NCBI RefSeq assembly: GCF_029892045.1
Contig: NZ_CP120367.1
Coordinates: 1,364,001 to 1,428,000 of the forward strand
Length of the DNA stretch: 64,000 nt
From: Sinorhizobium numidicum
GTDB taxonomy: Bacteria > Pseudomonadota > Alphaproteobacteria > Rhizobiales > Rhizobiaceae
Direction of reading: 5' to 3'
Of the stretch, positions 1-7,844 are shown piece by piece. How positions within the stretch are numbered: position 1 is the stretch's first letter; every line of letters begins with the position of its first letter. Position numbers and translations under genes: made by a program. The notes under the pieces are model-generated. The model saw nothing but the letters and a program-made list of their open reading frames with translations. It searched no databases and had not been told where the DNA came from.

Positions 1-325
1 TTCGCAAGGTCGCTAGCCTGCGAAGGGTCCCAGAGCGCGCCGCCAATTCGGCGACACTAAGCTTCGTCCACGAGAATTTCGTCCGCCGAAACCGCAACCA
101 GCCTGCACCGGCGAGCGTGCGGAGCTTGTTGGTCATTTGACGCGCCGCAACGGGCACTTCCTCGCGCAGTGACCGGCCAAATTTCTGCAGGGCATCGCGG
201 AGTTCGCCAAGCGCTCTGCGACTGCTTACGAATGCCGCGCCTTCGGTAGCGGGTTCGTTGCCGGACCAGGGTTCTTCTGGCCCTTGGCGCTCTGTACCAC
301 TGTCCAGCGGGGCGGTTTCCGGCAT
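1..325 (-). CDS. Hypothetical protein, 3' end cut by window edge
   Basis: An uninterrupted minus-strand frame begins at ATG 325 and runs off the left edge after 108 codons. It starts MPETAPLDSGTERQ, followed by an acidic, proline-rich stretch and then a basic helical region with RRALGELRDALQKF and later LAARSGTLRRLA. I do not recognise the family. No membrane segment or signal peptide is seen. The Shine-Dalgarno match before the ATG is weak, so the start is uncertain. The lack of stops over 108 codons and the ordinary composition favour a real gene, but it could be chance in GC-rich DNA. Confidence 0.4.
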   Translation of the reverse strand, partial: MPETAPLDSGTERQGPEEPWSGNEPATEGAAFVSSRRALGELRDALQKFGRSLREEVPVAARQMTNKLRTLAGAGWLRFRRTKFSWTKLSVAELAARSGTLRRLATLR

Positions 326-464
326 GCGTGTTCTCGATCTGCTGCTGCCGTACGGGCAGGAGAGTCCATAAGAAGGTCGTTCATTCTGCCGCGCCGATCT
401 TATCTGACGGCAATGTCGCCGTCGATCACGCAGACCATTCGTTCTGGGGACGATGACTTGCGGC

Positions 465-512
465 GCCGCACAAAGGTCGCTGTAGCACTATGAATTGCAT
501 GCAGCAGTTTCG
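465..512 (+). repeat. Partial copy of RIME-like intergenic palindromic element
   Basis: This piece matches only the middle of the element found complete at 6296-6401: the segment GCACAAAGGTCGCTGTAGCAC followed by an ATGAATTGC variant is recognisable, but both flanking palindromes are degraded or missing. It lies between the convergent or edge genes at the left end. It is probably a decayed copy. Confidence 0.6.
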
Positions 513-572
513 GAATCTGAACCTGAACTTGCCCTGAACGACTGACCTGATACCGGTGTTCCTGCGAACTGA

Positions 573-1832
573 CTATGCAGCGCTCGAAGAAGATGCTGCT
601 CTTGCCGCCCGCTTCTGGTCCAGTCGCCGCATAATCGGGGTGACCGTTGTGCCATGCGTGACAACTGAAATCAGCACGATCAGGAATACCGTCACCCAGA
701 GCGTTCGCTCGGTCCCGAATTCGACCTGCCCCGTGGCGAAGGCGATATAATAGAAGGAGCCGACACCCCTGATGCCGAAGAAGCCGATGATCGCTTTTTC
801 CGCAAACGGCTGCGGCAGACCACCGAGGCTTGCCCAGCCGATGATCGGCCGGATGAGGAATATCGTGAGAAGTGCGGCAAGCACGATCTTCCAAGTCAGC
901 GCCGAGACCACCGTCCCGTCGCCGATGATCATGCCGAAGAAGACCATCAGCACCATCATCAGCAGCCGTTCGATCTGGTCGGTGAAGTTGTGCAAATTCT
1001 CATGAAACTCGTGCTGGCGCTCAACGGATCGCAGCGTCAAAGCGGCGACGAAGACCGCGACAAAGCCGTAGCCATCGGCCATTTCCGTCACGCCGTAACA
1101 GAGGAACGTGAGGCCGATGGCGACCAGCCCGTCACCTGATTTGGCGAGTTGCGTGTTCTTCGGCAGCCTGAAGGTCAAAAAGCCGAGCGCCCTTCCCGTG
1201 AGCCATCCGCAAAACAAGCCCGCGGCGATCCTCCAGATGACATCCACCGCGAACCATTCGGCAAATCGGTGGAGATCGAAGGATTGAGCGGATGCGATTG
1301 CAATCGCCAAATAGACGAATGGAAAGCTCAGGCCGTCGTTCAGACCTGCTTCCGAGGTCAGCGAGAAACGCACATCGTCCTCCTTGCCGGAGCGCGGAGG
1401 CCCGACTTGGACATCGCTGGCGAGAACCGGATCGGTAGGAGCAAGTGCCGCGCCAAGCAGGATTGCAGACGCGACAGGCAGGCCAAGAACGATCCAGCCA
1501 ACGATCGCGATCGCCGCAACGGTAAGGGGCATTGCAAAGCCCAAGAGCCGCCAGGTGGACATCCAGCCTCGCCAGCCGATCGGGCGGTCGAGCTTCAGTC
1601 CTGCTCCCATCAGTGCGACGATGACCACGAGTTCGGAAAAGCGCTCGGTGAGGTGGCGGTTGTCGAACGGGTTGGCAGTGATTGGTGAAAACGGCGACAA
1701 AGCGATGGCGACGCCGAGGACGATGCAGAAGATGGGGAGCGACAGCGGAAGCCTCCGCAGCGCCATGGGAAGCCATGCGGTCAGTAGGATGACGATCCCC
1801 AGCAGTGTCAGTATGATGATGTGAGCTTCCAC
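573..1832 (-). CDS. NhaP-type Na+(K+)/H+ antiporter (CPA1 family)
   Basis: A 419-residue integral membrane protein with about 12 hydrophobic segments, the usual length for bacterial CPA1 antiporters. The family signature TDPVLASDVQ lies near residue 135 and SEAGLNDG near residue 160; these are the conserved Asp and Glu-Asn-Asp regions of the ion-binding crossover. Expected role is exchange of cytoplasmic Na+ or K+ for protons across the inner membrane, giving pH and salt tolerance. The start is GTG at 1832; an ATG a few bases upstream opens another frame and was rejected. The C-terminus is short and basic, without the TrkA-type regulatory domain seen in some relatives. It is monocistronic, with a RIME-like repeat just upstream. 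Confidence 0.88.
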   Translation of the reverse strand: MEAHIIILTLLGIVILLTAWLPMALRRLPLSLPIFCIVLGVAIALSPFSPITANPFDNRHLTERFSELVVIVALMGAGLKLDRPIGWRGWMSTWRLLGFAMPLTVAAIAIVGWIVLGLPVASAILLGAALAPTDPVLASDVQVGPPRSGKEDDVRFSLTSEAGLNDGLSFPFVYLAIAIASAQSFDLHRFAEWFAVDVIWRIAAGLFCGWLTGRALGFLTFRLPKNTQLAKSGDGLVAIGLTFLCYGVTEMADGYGFVAVFVAALTLRSVERQHEFHENLHNFTDQIERLLMMVLMVFFGMIIGDGTVVSALTWKIVLAALLTIFLIRPIIGWASLGGLPQPFAEKAIIGFFGIRGVGSFYYIAFATGQVEFGTERTLWVTVFLIVLISVVTHGTTVTPIMRRLDQKRAARAASSSSAA

Positions 1833-1849
1833 GGAGCATTCCGGTGTCT

Positions 1850-1956
1850 ACTGCATGTTTCCTTAAATCGGAGCCGATCTAAGGATAAAAACATGCAGCA
1901 GTTTATAGTGCCACAGCGATCTTTGTGGGTCTGAAAAGACGCACGGCGCTGTAGGT
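1850..1956 (-). repeat. RIME-like palindromic element, complete, minus orientation
   Basis: Read on the minus strand this is the same element as at 6296-6401: a first palindrome GTGCGTCTTTTCAGACCCAC, a linker with CGCTGTGGCACTATAAACTG, and a second palindrome built around CTTAGATCGGCTCCGATTTAAG flanked by CATGTTT and AACATGCAGTAG. It fills the gap between the antiporter start and the end of the broken Lrp gene, so it could influence transcript ends or the antiporter leader. Confidence 0.75.
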
Positions 1957-2049
1957 GGGCCTTCAGCCGCGGTCCTAGAGCCGCAAGATCGTCGCATGAT
2001 CATCCGGTCGAGCCCGCCGGATTTCAGACATTCTCGTTGACCTTGCCTT

Positions 2050-2524
2050 CTATAGGGGCGGCAACCGCCGCTTGACGGAGGTTCCCTTGATGACGGCCGT
2101 GCTGGTGACCGCGTGTTCGGAAAGCGCCTCCAGCACATCGTCCATCTCCTCGATGGAGTGCACCACGAGCCGGACGAGAAACGGATCGTCACCGGTGATC
2201 TTGTCGCACTCGATGAACTCCGGACGCTCCTGAATCAATTTTTCTACCAGATGCAGCTTGCCGGGCAGCGGCCTGATGCGCACCATCGCCCGGACCTGAT
2301 AGCCGAGCGGACGTGTGTCTACATCGAGCGTGAAGCCGCGAATGACGCCGATCGCCTCCAGCCGCCGTACCCGCTCCGAAACGCTCGGCGCGGACATGCC
2401 GACGATGCGCGAGAGCTCGCTCATCGCGGGCATCAGCATCAAGTGCCGACAGAATTCGAGCATCGGTTTCGTCGAGTGACGATTTTCCGGATTGAAGGAG
2501 AGATGGCGCTTTTGCCTTTGACAT
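2050..2524 (-). pseudogene. Lrp/AsnC-family regulator, frameshifted in the HTH
   Basis: The N-terminal part starts at ATG 2524 (MSKAKAPSLL, then LDETDARILSALDADAR, the first Lrp helix). Near 2420-2430 the reading frame must change, and the rest continues in another frame: MSELSRIVGMSAPSVSERV (recognition helix) and the RAM sensor domain ending SVKRRLPPL at 2050. Compared with a typical Lrp protein about two residues and the frame are lost at the junction, so this is a small deletion or insertion. A truncated protein could start at 2463, but it would lack the first HTH helix. The gene is divergent from the EamA exporter it probably controlled. A sequencing error is possible. Confidence 0.7.
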
Positions 2525-2611
2525 GGGGATCAGACTAGCCACTTTGCCCCGATCTTTCCATAGAAATTGGCGGTTCAGATTTGCATGATCGTAAAAAGAG
2601 AGGAGCACTTC

Positions 2612-3559
2612 ATGCTGATCGGAATCCTTGCCGGCCTCACCACATGTGCGTTGTGGGGTCTCACCTTCGTTGCGCCACGCGCCGTCGATCCCTTTTCTGC
2701 ATGGGACCTGACCGTCGCAAGGTATGGCACCTTCGGGCTCGCCTGTGCAGTGCTGATGTTGCACCGGCGCTTCCGTCCCGTTGGCTTTTCAACTATTCGC
2801 CTGACAATCGGCCTCCTGCTCGGAGGCGCGGGCTACGTCGGTTATTTCGTCAGCGCCGCCTTTGCCGTCCAGCTTACCGGGGCTGCGATGCCGCCTCTTA
2901 TTATCGGCACAATGCCGGTGTTCTTGGCGCTCATCGCAAATTCACGCGACCGATCCGTTCCGTGGCGGTCGCTCGCCCTCCCCCTTGGTCTGATTGCCAC
3001 CGGCGTTGCGATCGTCAATGCTTCCGTTTTTGCCGCCGCGCCATCCGGGAGCAGCATGACGATATCGCTCGGCCTAGCTGCGGCTGGCGCCGCCCTTGCG
3101 ATCTGGATCATCTACGGTCTGATCAATGCCGCCGTCATGCGGGCGGACGATGCTCCGGATGGGTTGCACTGGACCGGCCTGCAGGGGATCGGCGCGGCGC
3201 TCGGAAGCTTATCTCTGCTGCCGCTGACATCGTTCGGGACGGTCGCTGCCGTGCCGGCGGCCGATACATATCGTTTTGCCGCATGGGCACTCATGATGGG
3301 GATTGCCGGATCCTGGCTCGCTACATGGTGCTGGGTGGCCGCGAGCCGGCGGCTGCCGCTTGCCCTCTCGGCCCAGCTCATCGTCGGCGAAACCATCTTT
3401 GGTCTCGTCTACGGCTTCATCTTTGAAACACGATGGCCGATGACCTCCGAGTGGATCGGCGCCGCTCTGCAAATCACGGGAGTCTGTGCTGCCATTGGCG
3501 CTTTCAGCAGACCAGCGGCTCCTGTTGTAACGTCGGAAAGGTCAGTGGCAGGGGCCTGA
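2612..3559 (+). CDS. EamA/DMT-family transporter (metabolite exporter)
   Basis: About 315 residues with ten hydrophobic segments and the two-repeat plan of the drug/metabolite transporter superfamily (EamA). The N-terminus MLIGILAGLTTCALWGLTF has the typical first-helix W-G-x-x-F motif. I chose ATG 2612 because AGGAG lies six to seven bases upstream; an upstream TTG would add a non-hydrophobic tail. Such proteins usually export amino acids or other small metabolites across the inner membrane. The divergent Lrp-type gene upstream supports an amino-acid-related substrate, as many EamA/Lrp pairs do, but that regulator now looks broken. Confidence 0.85.
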   Translation: MLIGILAGLTTCALWGLTFVAPRAVDPFSAWDLTVARYGTFGLACAVLMLHRRFRPVGFSTIRLTIGLLLGGAGYVGYFVSAAFAVQLTGAAMPPLIIGTMPVFLALIANSRDRSVPWRSLALPLGLIATGVAIVNASVFAAAPSGSSMTISLGLAAAGAALAIWIIYGLINAAVMRADDAPDGLHWTGLQGIGAALGSLSLLPLTSFGTVAAVPAADTYRFAAWALMMGIAGSWLATWCWVAASRRLPLALSAQLIVGETIFGLVYGFIFETRWPMTSEWIGAALQITGVCAAIGAFSRPAAPVVTSERSVAGA

Positions 3560-3795
3560 GTTGCGGTGCACCGCAGCTGCTTTTTCCTCCACTCTTCACA
3601 AAGGCTGGCCTGACGCTGATTTTCATCTGATAGAAGGCGCGGGCATGCCAGGACAGAGCCGGGCATCCTCGTTCGGTCAACAGATCGCTTGGCGGGGTAA
3701 AGATGGATAGACGAGTGCCGCATCGTCCTCGCGCGGCGCCACGCAGGTTACGGCAAGCTTTTCCAGTCGGCCGTGGCATCTACCTGGTGAGCCAA

Positions 3796-3999
3796 CTAAT
3801 CGACGATCGCAGTCTCAACGACTGCGGAATTCTCCGATCCGGCGATTTCAAGCGCGACGACAGTTGCAACCAAGACCGGGAGGAACGCACAGATTCGCAG
3901 GAGAACCCGATGGCTCTCGATATGATCCAAGTCTATCTTCCGTTTTTCGGTTCGGCGTACACCGATCTGACTTGCAAGAACGAGTTCAATAATAGTCAT
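3796..3999 (-). CDS. Small hypothetical membrane protein, 67 aa
   Basis: A 67-residue frame starting ATG 3999 with AAAGGAG about eight bases upstream, a good ribosome site. It has a basic N-terminal half (VRRTEKRKIDLDHIESHR) and one hydrophobic segment (ICAFLPVLVATVVALEIAG) near residues 38-56, so it is probably a single-span membrane protein. I do not recognise the family. It is divergent from the YciI/ECF42 genes, which makes it a possible partner or target of that sigma factor. The good Shine-Dalgarno and clear membrane segment argue against chance. Confidence 0.5.
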   Translation of the reverse strand: MTIIELVLASQIGVRRTEKRKIDLDHIESHRVLLRICAFLPVLVATVVALEIAGSENSAVVETAIVD

Positions 4000-4153
4000 G
4001 GCCGTCACTCCTTTGATGCATTGACGGCCTCTGGTCGAACACGCGTATTAAAATTCGACATACGATCCTTGAACCGGAAATTTTTTCCCGTCCTGTCGAA
4101 ATCTACCTAAGCTGCTCGTCAACAGGCTGTCGAAAAACAGGAGGACGCTCATC

Positions 4154-4513
4154 ATGAAGTATCTCTGTCTGGTCTGGTGTGAGGAAGGGACGTTCGAAGC
4201 GTTGTCGAAGCAGGAAAGGGAAGAGCTCGACAGGGATTCCTTGAGCTACGACCAGGAACTCGTCAGAAGCGGGCATATGATTGCTGCGGAAGCGCTGCAA
4301 TCGCCGGCGAACTCCGTGGTCGTGCGGGTGCGCCACTCCGAGATGTCTGTGACGGATGGCCCATTTGCCGAAGCCAAGGAACAGCTCGGCGGCTTCATCC
4401 TCATCGAGGCAAAGGACTTGAATGATGCGATCCGCGTCGCGGCGGGAATTCCGCTCGCCAAGCTCGGCAGCATAGAGGTGCGACCGATTTATAACTTCGG
4501 AAAAGAGGCTTAA
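4154..4513 (+). CDS. YciI/DGPF-domain protein 1
   Basis: A 119-residue cytoplasmic protein of the YCII-related (DGPF) family. The motif VTDGPFAEAKEQLGGF lies at about residues 71-86, and the start MKYLCLVWCEEG is typical. AGGAGG sits nine bases before the ATG. Members are ferredoxin-fold proteins of unknown activity that are repeatedly found beside ECF42-type sigma factors, as here. It is the first gene of a likely three-gene operon and is 11 bases from the next copy. An enzymatic or ligand-binding role is unproven. Confidence 0.88.
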   Translation: MKYLCLVWCEEGTFEALSKQEREELDRDSLSYDQELVRSGHMIAAEALQSPANSVVVRVRHSEMSVTDGPFAEAKEQLGGFILIEAKDLNDAIRVAAGIPLAKLGSIEVRPIYNFGKEA

Positions 4514-4523
4514 GGAGAGAGCG

Positions 4524-4883
4524 ATGAACTATCTCTGCCAATTCTGGTTTGAGACTTCGACAAGCGACGAACTGTCGGAGGAACAAAAGCAAAAGCTCAC
4601 GGAAGACTGCAGGGCCTACGACGACGGTCTCACCGAAAGCGGCCATTTGATCCTTGCGCAGGCGCTTCGGCCGCCTGCAACCGCAAAGACAGTGCGCGTA
4701 AGTGACAGCAAAATTTCAGTGACCGACGGGCCTTTCGCCGAGATCAAGGAATACCTCGGCGGCATCATCCTCATCAAGGCCGAAGATATGGATGAGGCGC
4801 TTCGCATCGCGAGCCGTTCCCCGCTCGCCAGGTTCGCTGCTCTTGAGGTGCGTCCGGCATATTCCATAAAGGAGAAGCATTAG
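4524..4883 (+). CDS. YciI/DGPF-domain protein 2
   Basis: A second 119-residue YCII/DGPF protein, clearly paralogous to the preceding one: same length, MNYLCQFWFETS start and VTDGPFAEIKEYLGGI motif. AAGGAGAG lies just upstream of the ATG. The tandem pair suggests a local duplication followed by divergence. It ends 76 bases before the assigned TTG start of the sigma factor, with the sigma reading frame already open in between. Confidence 0.88.
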   Translation: MNYLCQFWFETSTSDELSEEQKQKLTEDCRAYDDGLTESGHLILAQALRPPATAKTVRVSDSKISVTDGPFAEIKEYLGGIILIKAEDMDEALRIASRSPLARFAALEVRPAYSIKEKH

Positions 4884-4959
4884 CGCTTCAGTCTCCGTCA
4901 AATCCGCGCGTCAGCCGACACGGGAACAGACGCTGACGAGGCGAAACGAAGGTGAACTC

Positions 4960-6201
4960 TTGCAGAAGCTGATCGAGGACATCTACCGCTCCCATTCACG
5001 CAAGGTGCTGGCGACGCTGATCCGCCTGCTCGGCGATTTCGACCGGGCGGAGGAGGCGCTGCATGACGCCTTTGCCGAAGCGACGCGAAAATGGCCAAGA
5101 GATGGAGTTCCAGAAAACCCATTTGCCTGGCTGGTGTCGACGGGGCGCTTCCGGGCCATCGACCATCTGCGAAGGCGGTCTCGCTTCGATGCCGCGCTAA
5201 AGGACATCGAGGACAGCCTTTATCCGGCGAGCGATCCGACGGAGGTCGGTGATATGAGTCTCATAGAAGATGATATGCTCCGGCTGATCTTCACCTGCTG
5301 TCATCCAATCATTCCGGCGGACGCGCAGCTCGCGATGTCTCTCAGAGAAATATGCGGGCTGACGACGGAAGAAATCGCTCATGCTTTCCTAACTCCCGCA
5401 CCGACAGTCGCGCAAAGAATCGTCCGGGCAAAAAACCGTATCCGCTCGGCTGGCCTTCCTTATGAGGTTCCGGGCAAAGCCGATCTCCCAGATCGCCTCC
5501 AGCGGGTCTTGCATGTGATTTATCTGGTTTTCAACGAGGGCTACTCGGCCTCCTCGGGTGCGGAAATTGTCAGGACGGATTTGACGACGGAGGCTATCCG
5601 CCTTTGCCGGACGCTCTTGGCCCTGCTCCCGGAGCCTGAAGTTTCGGGACTGCTTGCCCTGATGCTGTTGCAGGATTCACGGCGCGCGGCGAGACGGAGT
5701 CCCTCGGGCGAGATAGTCCTGCTTGCCGATCAGGACCGCTCCCTCTGGAGCGGTGAAATGATAAGCGAAGGGATAGCCCTAATTGAAGCCGCGACCGTTG
5801 ACGGAACGGCTGGATACTATGCCTTGCAAGCAGCAATCGCGGCCGAACATGCCCGCGCACGAACGGCTGAGGAAACCGACTGGCGCCGAATCGCGGGATT
5901 TTACGATTTGCTTCTGATTGCCCACCCCTCTTCCATTGTCGAACTGAACAGGGCTGTCGCTGTTGCGATGTGCGATGGACCGGCGGCAGGCCTGGCGATC
6001 GTCGATGCCATCCTAGCTAAGGGTGAACTGACGAGCTATCATCTCGCCTATGCGGCCCGCGCCGATTTCCTTCGCCAGCTCAAGCGTTTCCCGGATGCGC
6101 GGCGGGCGTATGAAAGCGCACTTAGGCTATGCCGCCAAGAACCGGAGAAGGCCTTCATTCGCAAGAGGTTGTCCGAGCTCCCGATCGAAGTCCAGCCTTG
6201 A
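4960..6201 (+). CDS. ECF RNA polymerase sigma factor with C-terminal TPR-like domain (ECF42-type)
   Basis: A 413-residue sigma-70-family protein, much longer than ordinary ECF factors. Region 2 spans about residues 1-75 (IYRSHSRKVLATLIRLLGDFDRAEEALHDAF) and region 4 about 115-170 (LREICGLTTEEIAHAFLTP). These are followed by a roughly 230-residue helical extension that begins with the conserved NEGYSAS motif. That architecture plus adjacent DGPF proteins defines the ECF42 group, which lacks a classical anti-sigma factor; the C-terminal domain is thought to modulate activity. I place the start at TTG 4960 (GAAGGTGAA upstream). The frame is open further upstream with no ATG or GTG, so the true start is uncertain. 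Confidence 0.85.
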   Translation: MQKLIEDIYRSHSRKVLATLIRLLGDFDRAEEALHDAFAEATRKWPRDGVPENPFAWLVSTGRFRAIDHLRRRSRFDAALKDIEDSLYPASDPTEVGDMSLIEDDMLRLIFTCCHPIIPADAQLAMSLREICGLTTEEIAHAFLTPAPTVAQRIVRAKNRIRSAGLPYEVPGKADLPDRLQRVLHVIYLVFNEGYSASSGAEIVRTDLTTEAIRLCRTLLALLPEPEVSGLLALMLLQDSRRAARRSPSGEIVLLADQDRSLWSGEMISEGIALIEAATVDGTAGYYALQAAIAAEHARARTAEETDWRRIAGFYDLLLIAHPSSIVELNRAVAVAMCDGPAAGLAIVDAILAKGELTSYHLAYAARADFLRQLKRFPDARRAYESALRLCRQEPEKAFIRKRLSELPIEVQP

Positions 6202-6295
6202 TGCCGGCGGCGAATCTTTTCAGCACTGTCGAAGACGCCATCTGGGCCGAGAACTACGCTCTCGGCCCACGTCGTTTTCGGGCGGTCGGCAACTC

Positions 6296-6401
6296 TGCAG
6301 CGCCGTGCGTCTTTTCAGACGCACAAAGGTCGCTGTAGCACTTTGAATTGCTGCAGGTTTTATCCTTAAAATCGGTTCCGACTAAGGATACATGCAGTAG
6401 T
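6296..6401 (+). repeat. RIME-like palindromic element, complete
   Basis: Reference copy for the window. The order is: first palindrome GTGCGTCTTTTCAGACGCAC; linker AAAGGTCGCTGTAGCACTTT then GAATTGCTGCA; second hairpin around CCTTAAAATCGGTTCCGAC and AAGGATACATGCAGTAG. It sits between the convergent sigma-factor and matC genes and almost touches the matC stop, so it could act as a bidirectional transcript-end structure. Size and two-palindrome design resemble rhizobial RIME1, recalled but not aligned here. Confidence 0.8.
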
Positions 6402-6402
6402 G

Positions 6403-7749
6403 TCAGACCAGCCCGGGCACTACGAACACCGACCAGGCAACGACCGGCCCGATAATGGCGATCAATGCGCTGTAGACCAGCAACTGCCGCAGCACTTTCT
6501 CACGCTGGTCGTCCGGTGCATTGGCGACGACGAGGGCGCCGTTCGTTGAAAACGGGCTGGTGTCGACGATCGTCGTCGAGATCGCGATCGCGGCAACGAC
6601 ACCGATGGCGCTGATGTGCCCTTGCAGGAGGAACGGCACTGCCAGGGGGATGATCGCGCCGAGCAGCGCGGTCGAGGACGCAAAGGCCGAAACAATGGCG
6701 CCCGTGAAGCAAAGCAACAGCGCCACCACAAGCGGCATCCCTAGGCTGGATATGCCGCTTGCCACATAGTCGACCGTGCCGGCTTTCTCCATGACACTGA
6801 CATAGGTGATGATGCCGGCGATCAGCAGCACCGTCGACCAGCTCACTTTATCGATCGCCGCCTTCTGGGTCTTCGGCGACAGGAGTGCGAGTGCGACCGC
6901 AACCGTGATCGCGACCAGGCCGACATTGAACTTGAAAACCAGAGCGCCAATGCCGAGCGCCGTCAAGCCGATCAAGGTGGTTATCCTATCCGTGGTCAGG
7001 CGCAATTTGGCAGCGCTATCGTCCGCCGTACCATAGCTGTGCTGCCTGATCGGTTTGGCCGGCGTGCCGCCATGGCCCCTAATCGATGCCGATACGCCGT
7101 CGGGATGCAGTTCGGGTAAGGGCCCGGACACTGTCGATTTCTGTTTCGTGACCCGCGCACCGCCGAAGACGAAGAATACCAGTACGGCGATCGCCAAGTT
7201 GAAGAAGAAACTGGAAAGGAACAGCGATGTCGGAGCGAAAGGTAGGCCGGCCTTGGCGACGATCTGGTTGGTGATGCCACCATAGACGCTGATCGGCGAG
7301 AATCCGCCGGCCTGCGCGCCATGGATGACCATCAGGCCCATCATTGCCGGGTGAATGCGGTATTGCACGGCAAAGCTCAACGCGACGGGCGCGAGGATCG
7401 CTACCGCCGCTGGCCCAAGTGCACCGAAACCAGTGATGACGGCAGCGACGAGGAACATCACCCATGGAATCCAGGCGACATGCCCACGCACCAGCCGCAC
7501 AGCGCATTCGACGAGCCAGTCGATGGTACCGTTGATCTGCGCTATGGCGAAGAGGTACGTGACGGCAACCAGTGTGAGAAAAAGGTCGCTCGGGAAGCCG
7601 GCGAAGATGTCGTTGGCTTTCATCCCGATGATCAGCGAGCCAAGCAGGAACGTGCAGCCAAACGCGAGCGCTCCCATGTTGATCGGTTGGATCGTCGCAA
7701 TGACGAACATGCCGATCAATAGCAGTATGGATAATACTTCGATACCCAT
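6403..7749 (-). CDS. matC: Malonate (dicarboxylate) carrier MatC
   Basis: A 448-residue integral membrane protein with about 12-13 hydrophobic segments, the length known for Rhizobium MatC. The start MGIEVLSILLLIGMFV at ATG 7749 follows a GGGAGGGG ribosome site; a longer frame upstream adds only a polar Arg-rich tail. A hydrophilic central loop lies near residues 195-235. It is the last gene of matA-matB-matC, about 95 bases after matB. The expected role is uptake of malonate across the inner membrane for conversion by MatB and MatA. Confidence 0.88.
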   Translation of the reverse strand: MGIEVLSILLLIGMFVIATIQPINMGALAFGCTFLLGSLIIGMKANDIFAGFPSDLFLTLVAVTYLFAIAQINGTIDWLVECAVRLVRGHVAWIPWVMFLVAAVITGFGALGPAAVAILAPVALSFAVQYRIHPAMMGLMVIHGAQAGGFSPISVYGGITNQIVAKAGLPFAPTSLFLSSFFFNLAIAVLVFFVFGGARVTKQKSTVSGPLPELHPDGVSASIRGHGGTPAKPIRQHSYGTADDSAAKLRLTTDRITTLIGLTALGIGALVFKFNVGLVAITVAVALALLSPKTQKAAIDKVSWSTVLLIAGIITYVSVMEKAGTVDYVASGISSLGMPLVVALLLCFTGAIVSAFASSTALLGAIIPLAVPFLLQGHISAIGVVAAIAISTTIVDTSPFSTNGALVVANAPDDQREKVLRQLLVYSALIAIIGPVVAWSVFVVPGLV

Positions 7750-7844
7750 GATTCCCCTCCCTGCGACGCCTCCCGCGTCGGCAGCTTTCGTTTTCAAGAT
7801 TGATGATGTCGGCGCGCCTTCCTCCCAGAGGGCGCGCCGGCGGA

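Noticed and set aside
3703..4110. 135-codon plus-strand frame before the YciI genes
   Set aside because: Composition is basic and irregular; the minus-strand 67-residue ORF has a better ribosome site and a membrane segment.
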